Shown in pieces: positions 42,969-52,712 of a DNA stretch of 64,000 bases. Under the pieces are notes generated by a model, which did not search any database, was not told the origin of the DNA, and was given only the letters and a program-made list of their open reading frames with translations. The DNA comes from Ignavibacteriota bacterium (lineage in GTDB: Bacteria > Bacteroidota > Ignavibacteria > Ignavibacteriales > Melioribacteraceae). The position numbers and the translations under genes are program-made. Location of the stretch: NCBI GenBank assembly GCA_016708125.1, contig JADJGF010000001.1, forward strand, positions 124,001 through 188,000. The letters are read 5' to 3'. Numbering within the stretch: the stretch's first letter is position 1; each line of letters starts with the position of its first letter.

Positions 42969-44810
42969 CTATGAATCAATAATGTCATAGTTTATGAATT
43001 CAACAAAGGGACTTATTCCTTTATCCCTCTTAAATCGGTGTTGTAAAAAATACCCATTTGATTTTGAAAGATGATCTTTGTAGTCGCCAATTGTAGAAGA
43101 AAATGAATTTATATCCTTTATTTGATACTGTAATGAAATTTCTTTCGAAATATTAAAAATTTGTTGTATCTCAGAATAGATGTAAATTATAATATCATCT
43201 TCTGTTAATTTACGTTCATATTTTATTTGAAGACCACATTGATCTCCATCAAGGATTAGGTAACTAGATGTTTTTTTCAAGGGATTTTTTACACATATAT
43301 TTATTGTGTTATTACCGTCTTTAATTATTTCGTCAATTGTGTAGAATTTGAAATTAAGTTTGGAATAATCTATCTCATCATATAAAATGGGTCTATTCAA
43401 CCTTTGAATAGGGCCTAAGAATTGTTTTAATTCAACTTCCCATAGATTTGCTTCTTTTAGTTGTGGAGAATATAATTTAAAAATTGATCCTAAATTATGT
43501 GGGGTCGGAAGTGCGAAATAACATTCTTTGAAGTAAATATTTTCTCTTTTCTCATCAAAAACATTTATCGCAATCATAATTACACCAACCAATTCGCTAA
43601 TTTGAATAAAGTTTAGTTCTTGTTTTACTTGTCTAATTAAGATCTCTAATTCATTTCTATACTCATCTATATCATTGTTTGTCGCAATTGATTTCAAAGT
43701 CAGTGAAATTATTTTCTGTGAATAGTAAAATGGTATTTTATATCTCTCGCCCATTAATTTCACCAGATTATAATGTTCTTCGAGTAATTTAGGATTTTCT
43801 TTGTTTTCAAATAACTCAATATATAACTGACTTATTTTATGGATAAAAAACAGTAAGTTCTCATTTACTAAATATTTATTCCCACCATTTTTTCTTATAT
43901 AACTTTTTAGTTCATTGGAATAAATTTTTTTCATTTTTTTTAGTTTCTCAGGGTAATTACTTAATATTTCCAGTAAATCATCAATGGTCTTCACACGAGT
44001 TCCTTTGGGTTGTAAACACTTGATAATTACATCTCTTACTAGTTTGTCAGTTATATTAAAGTGATGCAATATTTCATTTATATTTAATTTTTTTTCATTG
44101 CAGAGTATACCAAGTGGTGGAATATTATCCTCAAGAATACTGTTATGATCATAAAGTGATAATATTAAATGCCCAAGTTGCCATAAATCGGTTTGCTTAT
44201 CTTGTCCTAAATCATTAAAACTCTCTGGCGAGGAATTTCTTGATTTAGATTTTAGAACTGAATCTGGTGCACTATCAATCTTTGCTAATCCAAAATCTGA
44301 TAAAATAATTTTTCCACTGAGGACGTCGTAAAAGACATTGCGAGTTGATATATCCAAATGGGCAATATTTTTTTCATTATGTAAATACCTCAATACCTCA
44401 ATTAAGCTATAAATTATTAAATAAATATCATATTCAGCTAATTGACAATTTTTTAGTAATAAACTTAAATCATTTGAAGAAATCTCAAAGGATATATATG
44501 GTTGTTTTGTTGAAGAAGATTCCTTTAACTTAATAATGTTTGGATGATTTAAAGATTTTAATATTTTAATTTCATTCTTAAACTGTAACTTAGCTTGGTA
44601 GAGTAATTTTTTATTGAGCAAATAGGAAGAAGCCATACTTGGGATATAAGGAGAAAAGATTTTTCTTACTTTTATTTTGTTATCTTCAAACATTTGTAAA
44701 TTGGTTTCAAAATCAGTACTCAATCCATTTTTACCAATGTCGAATTCTAAAAATATTTTAGAGAATGCACCTCTTGCAAATGGTTCAGGTGTAATTATTT
44801 TCATTTTCAA
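42969..44810 (-). CDS. Ser/Thr protein kinase
   Basis: A 613-residue soluble protein whose first ~290 residues are a Hanks-type kinase. Visible are the likely ATP-site Lys50 (IKVRKIF), Glu80 of helix C, LNHPNIIKL, the catalytic loop H-L-D153-I-S-T-R-N158, D172-F-G, and SPE in place of APE. The C-terminal ~320 residues match nothing known. It overlaps the upstream membrane-protein gene by 4 nt, so both are translated together in one cassette of about 2.7 kb. Kinases with large unknown tails occur in phage-defence systems, but that role is inference. Confidence 0.85.
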   Translation of the reverse strand: MKMKIITPEPFARGAFSKIFLEFDIGKNGLSTDFETNLQMFEDNKIKVRKIFSPYIPSMASSYLLNKKLLYQAKLQFKNEIKILKSLNHPNIIKLKESSSTKQPYISFEISSNDLSLLLKNCQLAEYDIYLIIYSLIEVLRYLHNEKNIAHLDISTRNVFYDVLSGKIILSDFGLAKIDSAPDSVLKSKSRNSSPESFNDLGQDKQTDLWQLGHLILSLYDHNSILEDNIPPLGILCNEKKLNINEILHHFNITDKLVRDVIIKCLQPKGTRVKTIDDLLEILSNYPEKLKKMKKIYSNELKSYIRKNGGNKYLVNENLLFFIHKISQLYIELFENKENPKLLEEHYNLVKLMGERYKIPFYYSQKIISLTLKSIATNNDIDEYRNELEILIRQVKQELNFIQISELVGVIMIAINVFDEKRENIYFKECYFALPTPHNLGSIFKLYSPQLKEANLWEVELKQFLGPIQRLNRPILYDEIDYSKLNFKFYTIDEIIKDGNNTINICVKNPLKKTSSYLILDGDQCGLQIKYERKLTEDDIIIYIYSEIQQIFNISKEISLQYQIKDINSFSSTIGDYKDHLSKSNGYFLQHRFKRDKGISPFVEFINYDIIDS

Positions 44811-45457
44811 TACCTCACGCTAATTTTTATAAATTTAATATTGATATCGTCGTAGCCCATTTCTTTTGTAAACAATGAAGCAATTGTAAAAGTGTTATTC
44901 CCTTTTATTAAGAAAGAGGCTGGAATATCAAAACTGAAATCGGAATAAGTTTCAAACATTTCTTTTTCAGGTGGGTAATTAGCAATTTCATTTAAGAAAC
45001 TAAATGGCTTTTTGTTTACTAACATTAATACGGGACCATTTTCGACAACTGGATCAACGTGTTTTGCGATTATCATACCAATGGCTTCTTCAGGATCATC
45101 GGTTAGTCTAAAATTCCAAGTATAGAATGTGCTATCAGGTTTATTTGGAATAAAATTACTCATATCAACATCCCCAATATGTACCCGAGTATCATCTTCA
45201 AAAACTATTTCAAAACCGGTAAACTGTTTTTCAATTATGAATGAGGTAAATATTATTCCGCAATAGAGAATCAACAAATAGTAAGGATATTTTTTGTATT
45301 TAATTAAGTATGCGGATGCTATTAAAAATAAAAAAATTGAAATAAAAAAAGTGATAATTAAATTTTCACTAATAAATTTTGTTAAGAAGATTACCACAAT
45401 GGTAAAAATCAGGTTTAATAGAAAATAGATAAATTCAGATGGAAATTCTTTACTCAT
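44807..45457 (-). CDS. Membrane protein partner of the cassette kinase
   Basis: 216 residues from ATG 45457 (a TTG lies two codons upstream). Four membrane helices occupy the first ~90 residues, followed by a ~125-residue extracytoplasmic, beta-rich domain (TGFEIVFEDDTRVHIGDVDM...FIKISVRY). No family is recognised. The 4-nt overlap with the kinase suggests a sensor-kinase pair. Confidence 0.7.
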   Translation of the reverse strand: MSKEFPSEFIYFLLNLIFTIVVIFLTKFISENLIITFFISIFLFLIASAYLIKYKKYPYYLLILYCGIIFTSFIIEKQFTGFEIVFEDDTRVHIGDVDMSNFIPNKPDSTFYTWNFRLTDDPEEAIGMIIAKHVDPVVENGPVLMLVNKKPFSFLNEIANYPPEKEMFETYSDFSFDIPASFLIKGNNTFTIASLFTKEMGYDDINIKFIKISVRY

Positions 45458-45478
45458 ACTCAACCAATTTAGTTTATG

Positions 45479-45701
45479 CCTAACGGCGGCGCAAATAACC
45501 CGTCCGCCAAAAACTACAATTTTATTTAATAACGAATTTTATAATTACCGAGCAAAGTTTAATTTTTCTTTAACAAACTTTGCGACTCACTTTTCTGAAT
45601 TGCACTTCACTTTTATAAAATACTATAATTGAAAACTAAACTTTTTGTTTACAAATCAAACCAAAATTGAGCGAAGCGGTCGGGTTGATTTGTTTGTTAG
45701 G
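45479..45701 (-). other. attC 37
   Basis: Closes the cassette 45710-46228. Inner stem AAAGTTT-type. Confidence 0.88.
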
Positions 45702-45709
45702 TTGCATTT

Positions 45710-46228
45710 TTAATATTGTAAATATTTTTCGTTTTCTATTTCATGAATTATTCTTAGATAATTCTCTGCTGTTTTTACAATTTTTTGATCTTTGTTAGAC
45801 AAGAATAATTCTATTTTATTTATAATGGTTTTTGATTCCAATTCCGAAATGATTTTAGAAGAAAATGCAAATTGAGCAACAACTTTTATTTCTTCATATT
45901 TTAAATCTCTTGATAACATAATTACAAGATTTGTATAATGTGTTATTAATTCTGCCCAATCAACGGAAATGTATTGAAACAAATTATATCTTTCTTCACT
46001 TGATAATTTTAGTAATTTATTAAAAACTAAAGTATCACCTTTTTTTATTTCCAAAAACGACTTTTCAATTATTGACCACCAAAGACTATCTGGAAAATGA
46101 CGAATATTATAGTGATCCAAATAATAAATCATATTGTCATAACTCAAATTATTTTTTTGACAATAATTTTCATTTGGAAATATTATAAGATGCGAAATTA
46201 AAATAATTATATATATCAATTTCATCAT
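45710..46228 (-). CDS. Exported helical protein
   Basis: 172 residues, signal peptide ending near NYCQ, then an all-helical body (DSLWWSIIEKSFLEIKKGDTLVFNKLLKLSSEERYNLFQYISVDWAEL...) like small HEAT/TPR-type repeats. The ATG lies about 10 nt from the attC core with no Shine-Dalgarno sequence. Confidence 0.6.
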   Translation of the reverse strand: MMKLIYIIILISHLIIFPNENYCQKNNLSYDNMIYYLDHYNIRHFPDSLWWSIIEKSFLEIKKGDTLVFNKLLKLSSEERYNLFQYISVDWAELITHYTNLVIMLSRDLKYEEIKVVAQFAFSSKIISELESKTIINKIELFLSNKDQKIVKTAENYLRIIHEIENEKYLQY

Positions 46229-46232
46229 GCAA

Positions 46233-46456
46233 CCTAACGGCGTGGCAAATAACCCGTCCGCCCAAAACTACAATTTTATTAAATAACGTATGGTTTATTT
46301 TAAAGAGCAGTTTTTAATTTGGTTTTACAAAAAACTGCGACTCACTTTTCTGAATTGTTCTACACTTTAACAAAAAACCAAAATTTACTCTCAAGCTTTC
46401 TGTTTACAAACCAAACCAGTATTGAGCGAAGCGGTCGGGTTGATTTGTTTGTTATA
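46233..46456 (-). other. attC 38
   Basis: Closes the HEPN-like cassette, whose stop codon lies in the R'' core of this site. Confidence 0.88.
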
Positions 46457-47459
46457 CAACATAATTTCCAACTTCTTGCTTTAAAAACCAATATTCTAAA
46501 TACTGAACTGATTTTGTCCAATTAGTCACAGTTTGAATATTAGGAATTTTTTGTTCATTTGTTTCAATGTCTCTATAATCTAAAGAACCGTGATGTGCAA
46601 TTTTATTTCTACATCTAAAAAGATTTTCGAGATTCTTAAAAATTTTAGGCTGTTCTTCTGCAAAACTTTTCCCAAACGCCTCTGATGCAACTATTTCTAT
46701 TATATTTGTTGGTGAATTTTTTTTGTTCGATTTATATTTATATTCTTTTCCATCATTTAATTTGAAAGTTCTTTTTACCATTGATTCGACTGATATTGCA
46801 AGCTCAAAAACTGACCGATGCAAATTTAAATCAAAAAGTGAAGATACTGCACCCGACAACATTTGTGAATGAAATTGAGGTTTAGGAGATAAGTCATTTT
46901 GTAAAATAAATTTAAGTTGATTTGAATTTTTTAGTGATAATTTTTTTGAAGGTAAATAATTTCCAAGTATGTTCTCTAAGTCGTAAACTTCTAATAGATG
47001 AGCTTTATTTGTGCCTCCACCAATTTTTTCACCTTTTTCGTTTTTCCATTTTGCATTGTAAAAAAAAGCGTGATCCCTTGGATATTCAATGAGGTAAGGA
47101 TTGTAAAGAACGTATTTTAAATAAAAAATTATTCTTGAATAAGCTTCAAAAGCAACATTTGAAAATTCTGGTAAAATATTATCAAAAAATATAATTCTTT
47201 TTTCATAGTCTTGAACTTTTTCAATTTTAGGAATGTCAAAATTACCTTTCTTTGAAACTTCTATTTTTATTTCAAATATTGGTTCAGTAAAATGTTTATC
47301 TCCTTCATTCTTGAATTTACAAGAAAAACATTTTTCGAAATTAACTTTAACATCAGAGTCATTAATATTACTAAAAAAAGAAATCTCAGAATCTTCAGGC
47401 CACATAACCATAATGTGATTTTTCAATTTAATGCTAAATGTAGCTACCAGTTTTTCCAT
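46452..47459 (-). CDS. HEPN-like protein (putative ribonuclease)
   Basis: A 335-residue soluble protein. Near the C-terminus LENLFRCRNKIAHHGSLDYRD contains R-N-K-I-A-H, the R-x4-H motif of HEPN nucleases. Upstream VFELAISVESMVKRTFK is a typical HEPN helix. The N-terminal ~200 residues are beta-rich and unrecognised. This layout is like abortive-infection proteins with a C-terminal HEPN domain. Stop codon TAA is part of attC 38. Confidence 0.6.
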   Translation of the reverse strand: MEKLVATFSIKLKNHIMVMWPEDSEISFFSNINDSDVKVNFEKCFSCKFKNEGDKHFTEPIFEIKIEVSKKGNFDIPKIEKVQDYEKRIIFFDNILPEFSNVAFEAYSRIIFYLKYVLYNPYLIEYPRDHAFFYNAKWKNEKGEKIGGGTNKAHLLEVYDLENILGNYLPSKKLSLKNSNQLKFILQNDLSPKPQFHSQMLSGAVSSLFDLNLHRSVFELAISVESMVKRTFKLNDGKEYKYKSNKKNSPTNIIEIVASEAFGKSFAEEQPKIFKNLENLFRCRNKIAHHGSLDYRDIETNEQKIPNIQTVTNWTKSVQYLEYWFLKQEVGNYVV

Positions 47460-47470
47460 TTTTTTTGTTG

Positions 47471-47693
47471 TATAACGACGTTGCGCCTAACCCGCCGCCC
47501 ATAACAGGGAAGCCAAGCTAAAACACAACTGATAAATATTTAACAAACTGCACTTAATTTGCATCAGCAAGTGCAGTTTGTAAGTTAATTAATTAGAACG
47601 AACACTTAGAACAAAATGCCGAACAAAAACTAAACACCAAAAAATTCAAATTCGCCGAACAAAAATGGCGGTCGGGTTGAGGCGCTGGTTATA
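47471..47693 (-). other. attC 39 (variant)
   Basis: Closes the PH-like cassette. GCGCCTAACCCGCCGCC pairs with GGCGGTCGGGTTGAGGCGC with one extra base. Inner stem AAACTGCACTT/AAGTGCAGTTT. Confidence 0.87.
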
Positions 47694-47709
47694 TGCAATA
47701 AACTAGGAA

Positions 47710-48102
47710 CTATGAACAAAGAGAAATAAACTTTTTACGAAACTCTGGATTAAAATAAATTGTATTTAACATAAAACATTTTTGGTTATTGCAAATTTTA
47801 TAAGTGAAAGAGCCAAATAAACGAGTTTCTATAAATGTAAAAGAATCATAACCAGCAATTGATTTGATTTCAGTTATTTTAACTTTTGATTTCTTAAACC
47901 AGCTCTGAAATATTAATTCATCATCATTTAATACAACAAACAATCTAAATGGAAGAAATAAAAAGTAAATCAGAACAGAGAACCCGATTAGTAATAAAAA
48001 AACTTCTCTAAAAACAATTCCACTGACAATAAAAAGGACAAAAAGAATAACAAAAATATACTTGTAACCAGAAGTAAATTTCCAGGAAGCTTTGTATTTC
48101 AT
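47710..48102 (-). CDS. Membrane protein with PH-like domain
   Basis: Two closely spaced membrane helices (~13-55) precede VVLNDDELIFQSWFKKSKVKITEIKSIAGYDSF, the beginning of a bacterial PH-like (bPH2) domain. 130 residues. No Shine-Dalgarno sequence is seen between the attC core and the ATG. Role unknown. Confidence 0.65.
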   Translation of the reverse strand: MKYKASWKFTSGYKYIFVILFVLFIVSGIVFREVFLLLIGFSVLIYFLFLPFRLFVVLNDDELIFQSWFKKSKVKITEIKSIAGYDSFTFIETRLFGSFTYKICNNQKCFMLNTIYFNPEFRKKFISLCS

Positions 48103-48109
48103 ATTTGCA

Positions 48110-48341
48110 TATAACGGCGTGGCAAATAACCCGTCCGCCCAAATCCGTCAGCTGACGGAACAATTTTATTAAATAACGAATGGTTTATTTTAAAGAGCAG
48201 TTTTTATTTTTCTCGGCAAAAACTGCGACTCTCATTTTGAATTGTACTACACTTTTACAAAAAACTTAAATTTACTTTCCAACTTTTTATTTTTTACAAA
48301 ACCCAAACCAGCGAAGCGGTCGGGTTGATTTGCGTGTTATA
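48110..48341 (-). other. attC 40
   Basis: Closes ORF-less cassette 6. Palindrome at 48145-48158. Confidence 0.88.
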
Positions 48342-48683
48342 CACTTTTATATAAATTTTTTGTTTTAACTTTTTTTGAAGAATTTATTTTACAGATTTTT
48401 AAACTTTTACGAAATATTTATTTATTTGATAATTTTAAACAGCTCTAAATTTTAAATACATTTTTTGAATAGAAAAACTTGAATAGCAATTTATAATTTT
48501 CGAAAAACTAAAACTTTGAAAAATGTTTAACAAAAATAATTAAAAGAACGAAAACTAATTTTTAGAAATGATTTACAATCTTTAATTTTTTGTAAAAAAC
48601 TAAAATTTGTTTTTACAAAAGTTTGAAAACTTAAAACTTTACAAAACTTTAAAGACAATTTTAAATAATTTTCAAACCGTGTA
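48340..48683 (-). other. ORF-less cassette, copy 6
   Basis: Same family. No coding frame of meaningful size. Confidence 0.75.
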
Positions 48684-48905
48684 TAACGACGTTGCGCCTA
48701 ACCCGCCGCCCATAACAGGGAAGCAGAGTAAAGCACAAATGCCAATGATTAAACAAACTGCACTTAACTTGCGTCAGCAAAAGTGCAGTTTGTAAGTTAA
48801 TTAATTAAAACGAACACCTTGAACAAAATGCCGAACAAAAATACAATTCCAAAAATCTCAAATCCGCCGAACTAAAAAGGCGGTCGGGTTGAGGCGCTGG
48901 TTATA
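48682..48905 (-). other. attC 41 (variant)
   Basis: Same type as attC 39 and 42. Closes the cassette 48912-49493. Confidence 0.87.
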
Positions 48906-48911
48906 TTGCTT

Positions 48912-49493
48912 TTATAATTTAATATTGAATTTATTAATTACACTTAAAAAATTATTACAACCAAAATATTTAATAATAAAATTATTAGTTTGTTGACATT
49001 CAAAAATATCTTGGATTACATTAAAATTATCATCTTCATACCATTCCGCTTGACTCAGTATTTCAAAGTTTTCCGAAAATTGAATTAGATGATATTTTCT
49101 GCTCATTTTATTTTGCACACTATCGTAACAACTAAAAAAGAATGAATAGAAATTAGTTCTACCATTTGAGTCAAAATAATATTGATGTCCTAAATACCAT
49201 TGATTTGATTTGTTATATTCGGTTGTTGATAAATAAATCGGTGATTTGATTGAATCGAAAATAATCTCGTAGATTTCAGTGTAATAATGTTCCAATTTAT
49301 CACGTAAAGATATTTCAATAGGATTTTCATTCCCTTCTACTTTTTGGAATGTTCGAATAGAAAAATTAGCGTTATCCATTATTTTTGAAACAACTAAATT
49401 TAATTCATTAAATTTGATCACTAAAGTGGTATCACGTATTTGTGCGAAAGACCAATTAGTTACAAATAAAAAAAGGAAAAATGCTATTTTCAT
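48912..49493 (-). CDS. Exported hypothetical protein
   Basis: ATG 49493 gives 193 residues with a clean signal peptide (MKIAFFLFLFVTNWSFAQ). The mature part has alternating strands (YLGHQYYFDSNGRTNFYSFFFSCYDS, KYHLIQFSENFEILSQAEWYEDD) and pairs of Cys. The 47 codons further upstream are attC sequence. No family is recognised. Confidence 0.62.
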   Translation of the reverse strand: MKIAFFLFLFVTNWSFAQIRDTTLVIKFNELNLVVSKIMDNANFSIRTFQKVEGNENPIEISLRDKLEHYYTEIYEIIFDSIKSPIYLSTTEYNKSNQWYLGHQYYFDSNGRTNFYSFFFSCYDSVQNKMSRKYHLIQFSENFEILSQAEWYEDDNFNVIQDIFECQQTNNFIIKYFGCNNFLSVINKFNIKL

Positions 49494-49511
49494 ACTAATG
49501 ACTTTTAGCAA

Positions 49512-49735
49512 TATAACGACGTTGCGCCTAACCCGCCGCCCATAACAAGGAAGCCAAGTAAAACACAAATGCCAATGATTAAACAAACTGCACTTAACTT
49601 GCATCAGCAAAAGTGCGGTTTGTAAGTTAATCAATTAGAACGAACACTTAGAACAAAATCTTTAACTAAAACACAATTTCAAAAATCTCAAATTCGCCGA
49701 ACTAAAACGGCGGTCGGGTTGAGGCGCTGGTTAGG
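49512..49735 (-). other. attC 42 (variant)
   Basis: Same type as attC 39 and 41, three of them within 2.3 kb. Closes the cassette 49742-50647. Confidence 0.87.
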
Positions 49736-49741
49736 CTGTTA

Positions 49742-50647
49742 TTATTTTAAAGAATTAACTTCTTCCCATTGATTATTTATAATTAAGTATTTTTTTGTAT
49801 CAATGACTTTATAATTAGTATCATAAGAAAAAACTTCTTGTCTTAAATACTTCAAACATTCTCCCCAGGGTCCACAATTGTAAATATCACTTGCATACAT
49901 ATCTTCACTTATATTTTTATTAACATTAGTAAGCCAATTTATTTCTGTTAATAATAAAGAATCGTGAATAAAACTGTAACAATTAATAACTATAATGGAG
50001 TTGCCTTGATCATCTTCAAACCAATCTTCTTCCGTTAATTGAGTTGTTCTCAAAACACCATTAATAATCTCCTTGTGTTCAAAATTATTACGATTAGAAT
50101 ATTCTGATTCAATTAATGAAAGATGTCCATCCCTAATTTTGTATTTTTCCAGTAGTCCACCTCGTCCACCCATAAATTGAGCGTAAGATTCTATTATTTG
50201 ATTTTCATAGTCAACAGAATATTCATTTAAAGTGCTAAATTCTTGTGAATGAATGAAGCAAGATTTTATAGGATCATAAATCCAAAAAGAATAATTTGGA
50301 ACTAAATTGGTATGACCATCAGAGATTTCGACATCTAGATAATTGTCGAGATTTATATCAACAAATTTTAATGGCGGTATACAATAGTCTAAAGTATCAT
50401 AAATTATCTGAATTAAAGAATTTGATGATAAATCGAAAACTTTTGCTTTGAAAACGTAATTACAATAATCATATATGGAATCTTTAATAGTATCACATTC
50501 TGAAATAAAAATTAAAGAGTTAATTTTATTGTTGATTACTACTGTGTCTTTTTTAATGATATCTTGGCAGACTGCTTTAGTGAAGACCATTGGATATGTT
50601 AGGTTAATAAAAAAGAATGCAAATAAAAGTAAATATTTCAATTTCAT
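49742..50647 (-). CDS. Exported XAC2610-like protein
   Basis: 301 residues with a signal peptide. FVDINLDNYLDVEISDGHTNLVPNYSFWIYDPIKSCFIHSQEFSTLNEYSVDYENQIIESYAQ has the D-x-N-x-D-x-x-x-D-x-x-x loop and the F-W-Y-D-x-x... pattern of XAC2610-related exported proteins, which include lysozyme-like-effector inhibitors. That role is a guess. Confidence 0.6.
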   Translation of the reverse strand: MKLKYLLLFAFFFINLTYPMVFTKAVCQDIIKKDTVVINNKINSLIFISECDTIKDSIYDYCNYVFKAKVFDLSSNSLIQIIYDTLDYCIPPLKFVDINLDNYLDVEISDGHTNLVPNYSFWIYDPIKSCFIHSQEFSTLNEYSVDYENQIIESYAQFMGGRGGLLEKYKIRDGHLSLIESEYSNRNNFEHKEIINGVLRTTQLTEEDWFEDDQGNSIIVINCYSFIHDSLLLTEINWLTNVNKNISEDMYASDIYNCGPWGECLKYLRQEVFSYDTNYKVIDTKKYLIINNQWEEVNSLK

Positions 50648-50660
50648 AAAGTATTTACAG

Positions 50661-50881
50661 CCTAACGGCGACGCAAATAACCCGTCCGCCCTAAACTTCG
50701 ATTTTATTAAATAACGAATTTTATAATTACCAAAGCAAAGTTTAACTTTTCTTTAGCAAACTTTGCGACTAAACTTTTTGAATTGAACTTCACTTAAACA
50801 AATAACTAATAATTACTTTCAAACTTTTATTTTGCACAAAACCCAAATTAGCGAAGCGGTCGGGTTGATTTGCGTGTTATA
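50661..50881 (-). other. attC 43
   Basis: Closes the frameshifted BsuPI-like cassette. Inner stem AAAGTTT-type. Confidence 0.88.
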
Positions 50882-50887
50882 CAACTT

Positions 50888-51321
50888 TTACTTTATTATA
50901 AACTTTTTGGAAATAGCTGACGAATTATTATCTAATAAATATCCCTCAAGTATATATTCACCATTTGCTAACTCAAAAGAATTTTTATCATAAAGTGATA
51001 TTGTAAAACTGAATTCTCGAGTTTCATTTTTATTTAGTGAAAATGAAGTTAATACTGATAAACAACCTTCTGGGAAACTTCTCACCGTATTTTTATTTTT
51101 TTTATTTCTATTCCAAATTGACATCCAGAATTAAATTTATAAATAACTGTTTCATCTGAATAATTAGTTACTTTCAAAACTCCTTTTAAAGAATCCGATT
51201 TGGACAAACTATATTTTTCTAATTCCAAATTAAGATTGGAATCATTCTCAAATTCTACTGAGTTACAATTTGTAAAAATTGTTAAAAAAATAAGAAATAT
51301 CATAATTAAATATACTTTCAT
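50888..51321 (-). pseudogene. BsuPI-like lipoprotein with a frameshift in a poly-A run
   Basis: The first part (MKVYLIMIFLIFLTIFTNC lipoprotein signal, then VLKVTNYSDETVIYKFNSGCQFGIEI) and second part (NTVRSFPEGCLSVLTSFSLNKNETREFSFTIS...) are in different frames and overlap at a run of eight A residues (51096-51103). Joined, they give a full BsuPI-like Ig domain resembling 34665-35102. It may be a pseudogene, a slippage-controlled gene or a sequencing error. Confidence 0.7.
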
Positions 51322-51339
51322 AATATCTCCTTCAAGTTG

Positions 51340-51573
51340 TATAACGGCGTGGCAAATAACTTGTCCGCCCAAATCCGTCAGCTGACGGAACAATTTTATT
51401 TAATAACGATTAATTCATTTTAAAGAGCAGTTTTTAATTTGCCTTTAGCAAAAACTGCGACTTACTTTTATAAATTGTACTTCACTGTTACAAAAAACTA
51501 AAATTTACTTTCTAACTTTTATTTTGCACAAAACCTAAACGAGCGAAGCGGTCGGGTTGATTTGCGTGTTATA
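51340..51573 (-). other. attC 44
   Basis: Closes ORF-less cassette 7. Palindrome at 51375-51388. Confidence 0.88.
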
Positions 51574-51913
51574 CACTTTTATACAAATTTTTTGTTTTAA
51601 CTTTTTCAGAAAATTTATTTAACAGATTTTTCTTAAATCTTTTGAAAACTTTTATTTAGCGGAAACTTAAACAGCTCTAAATTTTAAATACATTTTTTGG
51701 ATAGAAATACTTGAACAGCAATTTTACATTTTAGAAAAACTAAAACTTAGAAAAATGTTTAACAAAAATAATTGAAAGAACGAAAACTAATTTTTAGAAA
51801 TGATTTACAATTTATAATTTTTGAAAAAAACAAAATTTGATTTTACAAAAGTTAAAAAACTTAAAACTTTACAAAACTTTTAAGACAATTTTAAATAGTT
51901 TTTAAACCGTGTA
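51572..51913 (-). other. ORF-less cassette, copy 7
   Basis: Nearly identical to copy 4 at 39100. Confidence 0.75.
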
Positions 51914-52132
51914 TAACGGCGGCGCAAATAACCCGTCCGCCAAAAACTACAATTTTATTAAATAACGATTGGTAAAATTACCAAAGCAGTTTTTAATTTG
52001 GTTTTACAAAAAACTGCGACTCACTTTTCTGAATTGTACTTCACTTTAATAAATTACTAAAATTTACTTTCAAACTTTTAATTTGCACAAAGCCCAAACG
52101 AGCAAAGCGGTCGGGTTGATTTGTTTGTTATA
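51912..52132 (-). other. attC 45
   Basis: Closes the two-gene cassette 52135-53192. The right arm reads GAGCAAAGCGG. Confidence 0.88.
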
Positions 52133-52134
52133 TT

Positions 52135-52710
52135 TTAATAAAATTCTTTGTATGTAAATGTTTTCAAAATTGTATTAGGTGTTATGATAAAAGTATTAAC
52201 AACTTTAGGCTCAATTGTTAATTGCTGAAATTCAATTTGATTAAAATTAACAACTATGTCATTGAACCAATTTGTAAAATATTTTTCATCAATATTGTTT
52301 TGATAAAAATAAAGTGCAATTCCAAAATCAAGTTGAGAATTATAGCTTAATAATTTTTTAATATCTTCCTTAAAAACTCCACATCTATCGTAGTTTATTG
52401 AACCAAGTTTTAGTTCAATTATTACAGACAAATCCAAATTATAAATATTATTAAGACTATTTTTTTTTACTTGAACAATGTCATGTTTTTGTTTATTTGC
52501 TAAACTACTTGGATATTCACATTTAATCGGCGAAGTAATAATTTTGTTTTTTAAATGATCAATTTCAATATTTTTAAACTTACTTTTAAGAATTTGTGCT
52601 AATTCAACACGAACATCCTCTTCATAAAAAAAATAAAATGGATTATTAGCAAATTTAGAAAATAGTTCTTTAAGAGAACTTTCAAAAATTAATAAATTAT
52701 TTTCTTCCAT
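52135..52710 (-). CDS. PD-(D/E)XK-like protein
   Basis: 191 residues. EEDVRVELAQILKSKF, KHDIVQV and then DLSVIIELKLGSINYDR give the order helix, D, E-x-K that marks the PD-(D/E)XK nuclease fold, and KEDIKKLL...DFGIALYFYQ follows as the next helix and strand. The substrate cannot be told. It lies 2 bp after an exported-protein gene. Confidence 0.5.
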   Translation of the reverse strand: MEENNLLIFESSLKELFSKFANNPFYFFYEEDVRVELAQILKSKFKNIEIDHLKNKIITSPIKCEYPSSLANKQKHDIVQVKKNSLNNIYNLDLSVIIELKLGSINYDRCGVFKEDIKKLLSYNSQLDFGIALYFYQNNIDEKYFTNWFNDIVVNFNQIEFQQLTIEPKVVNTFIITPNTILKTFTYKEFY

Positions 52711-52712
52711 AA

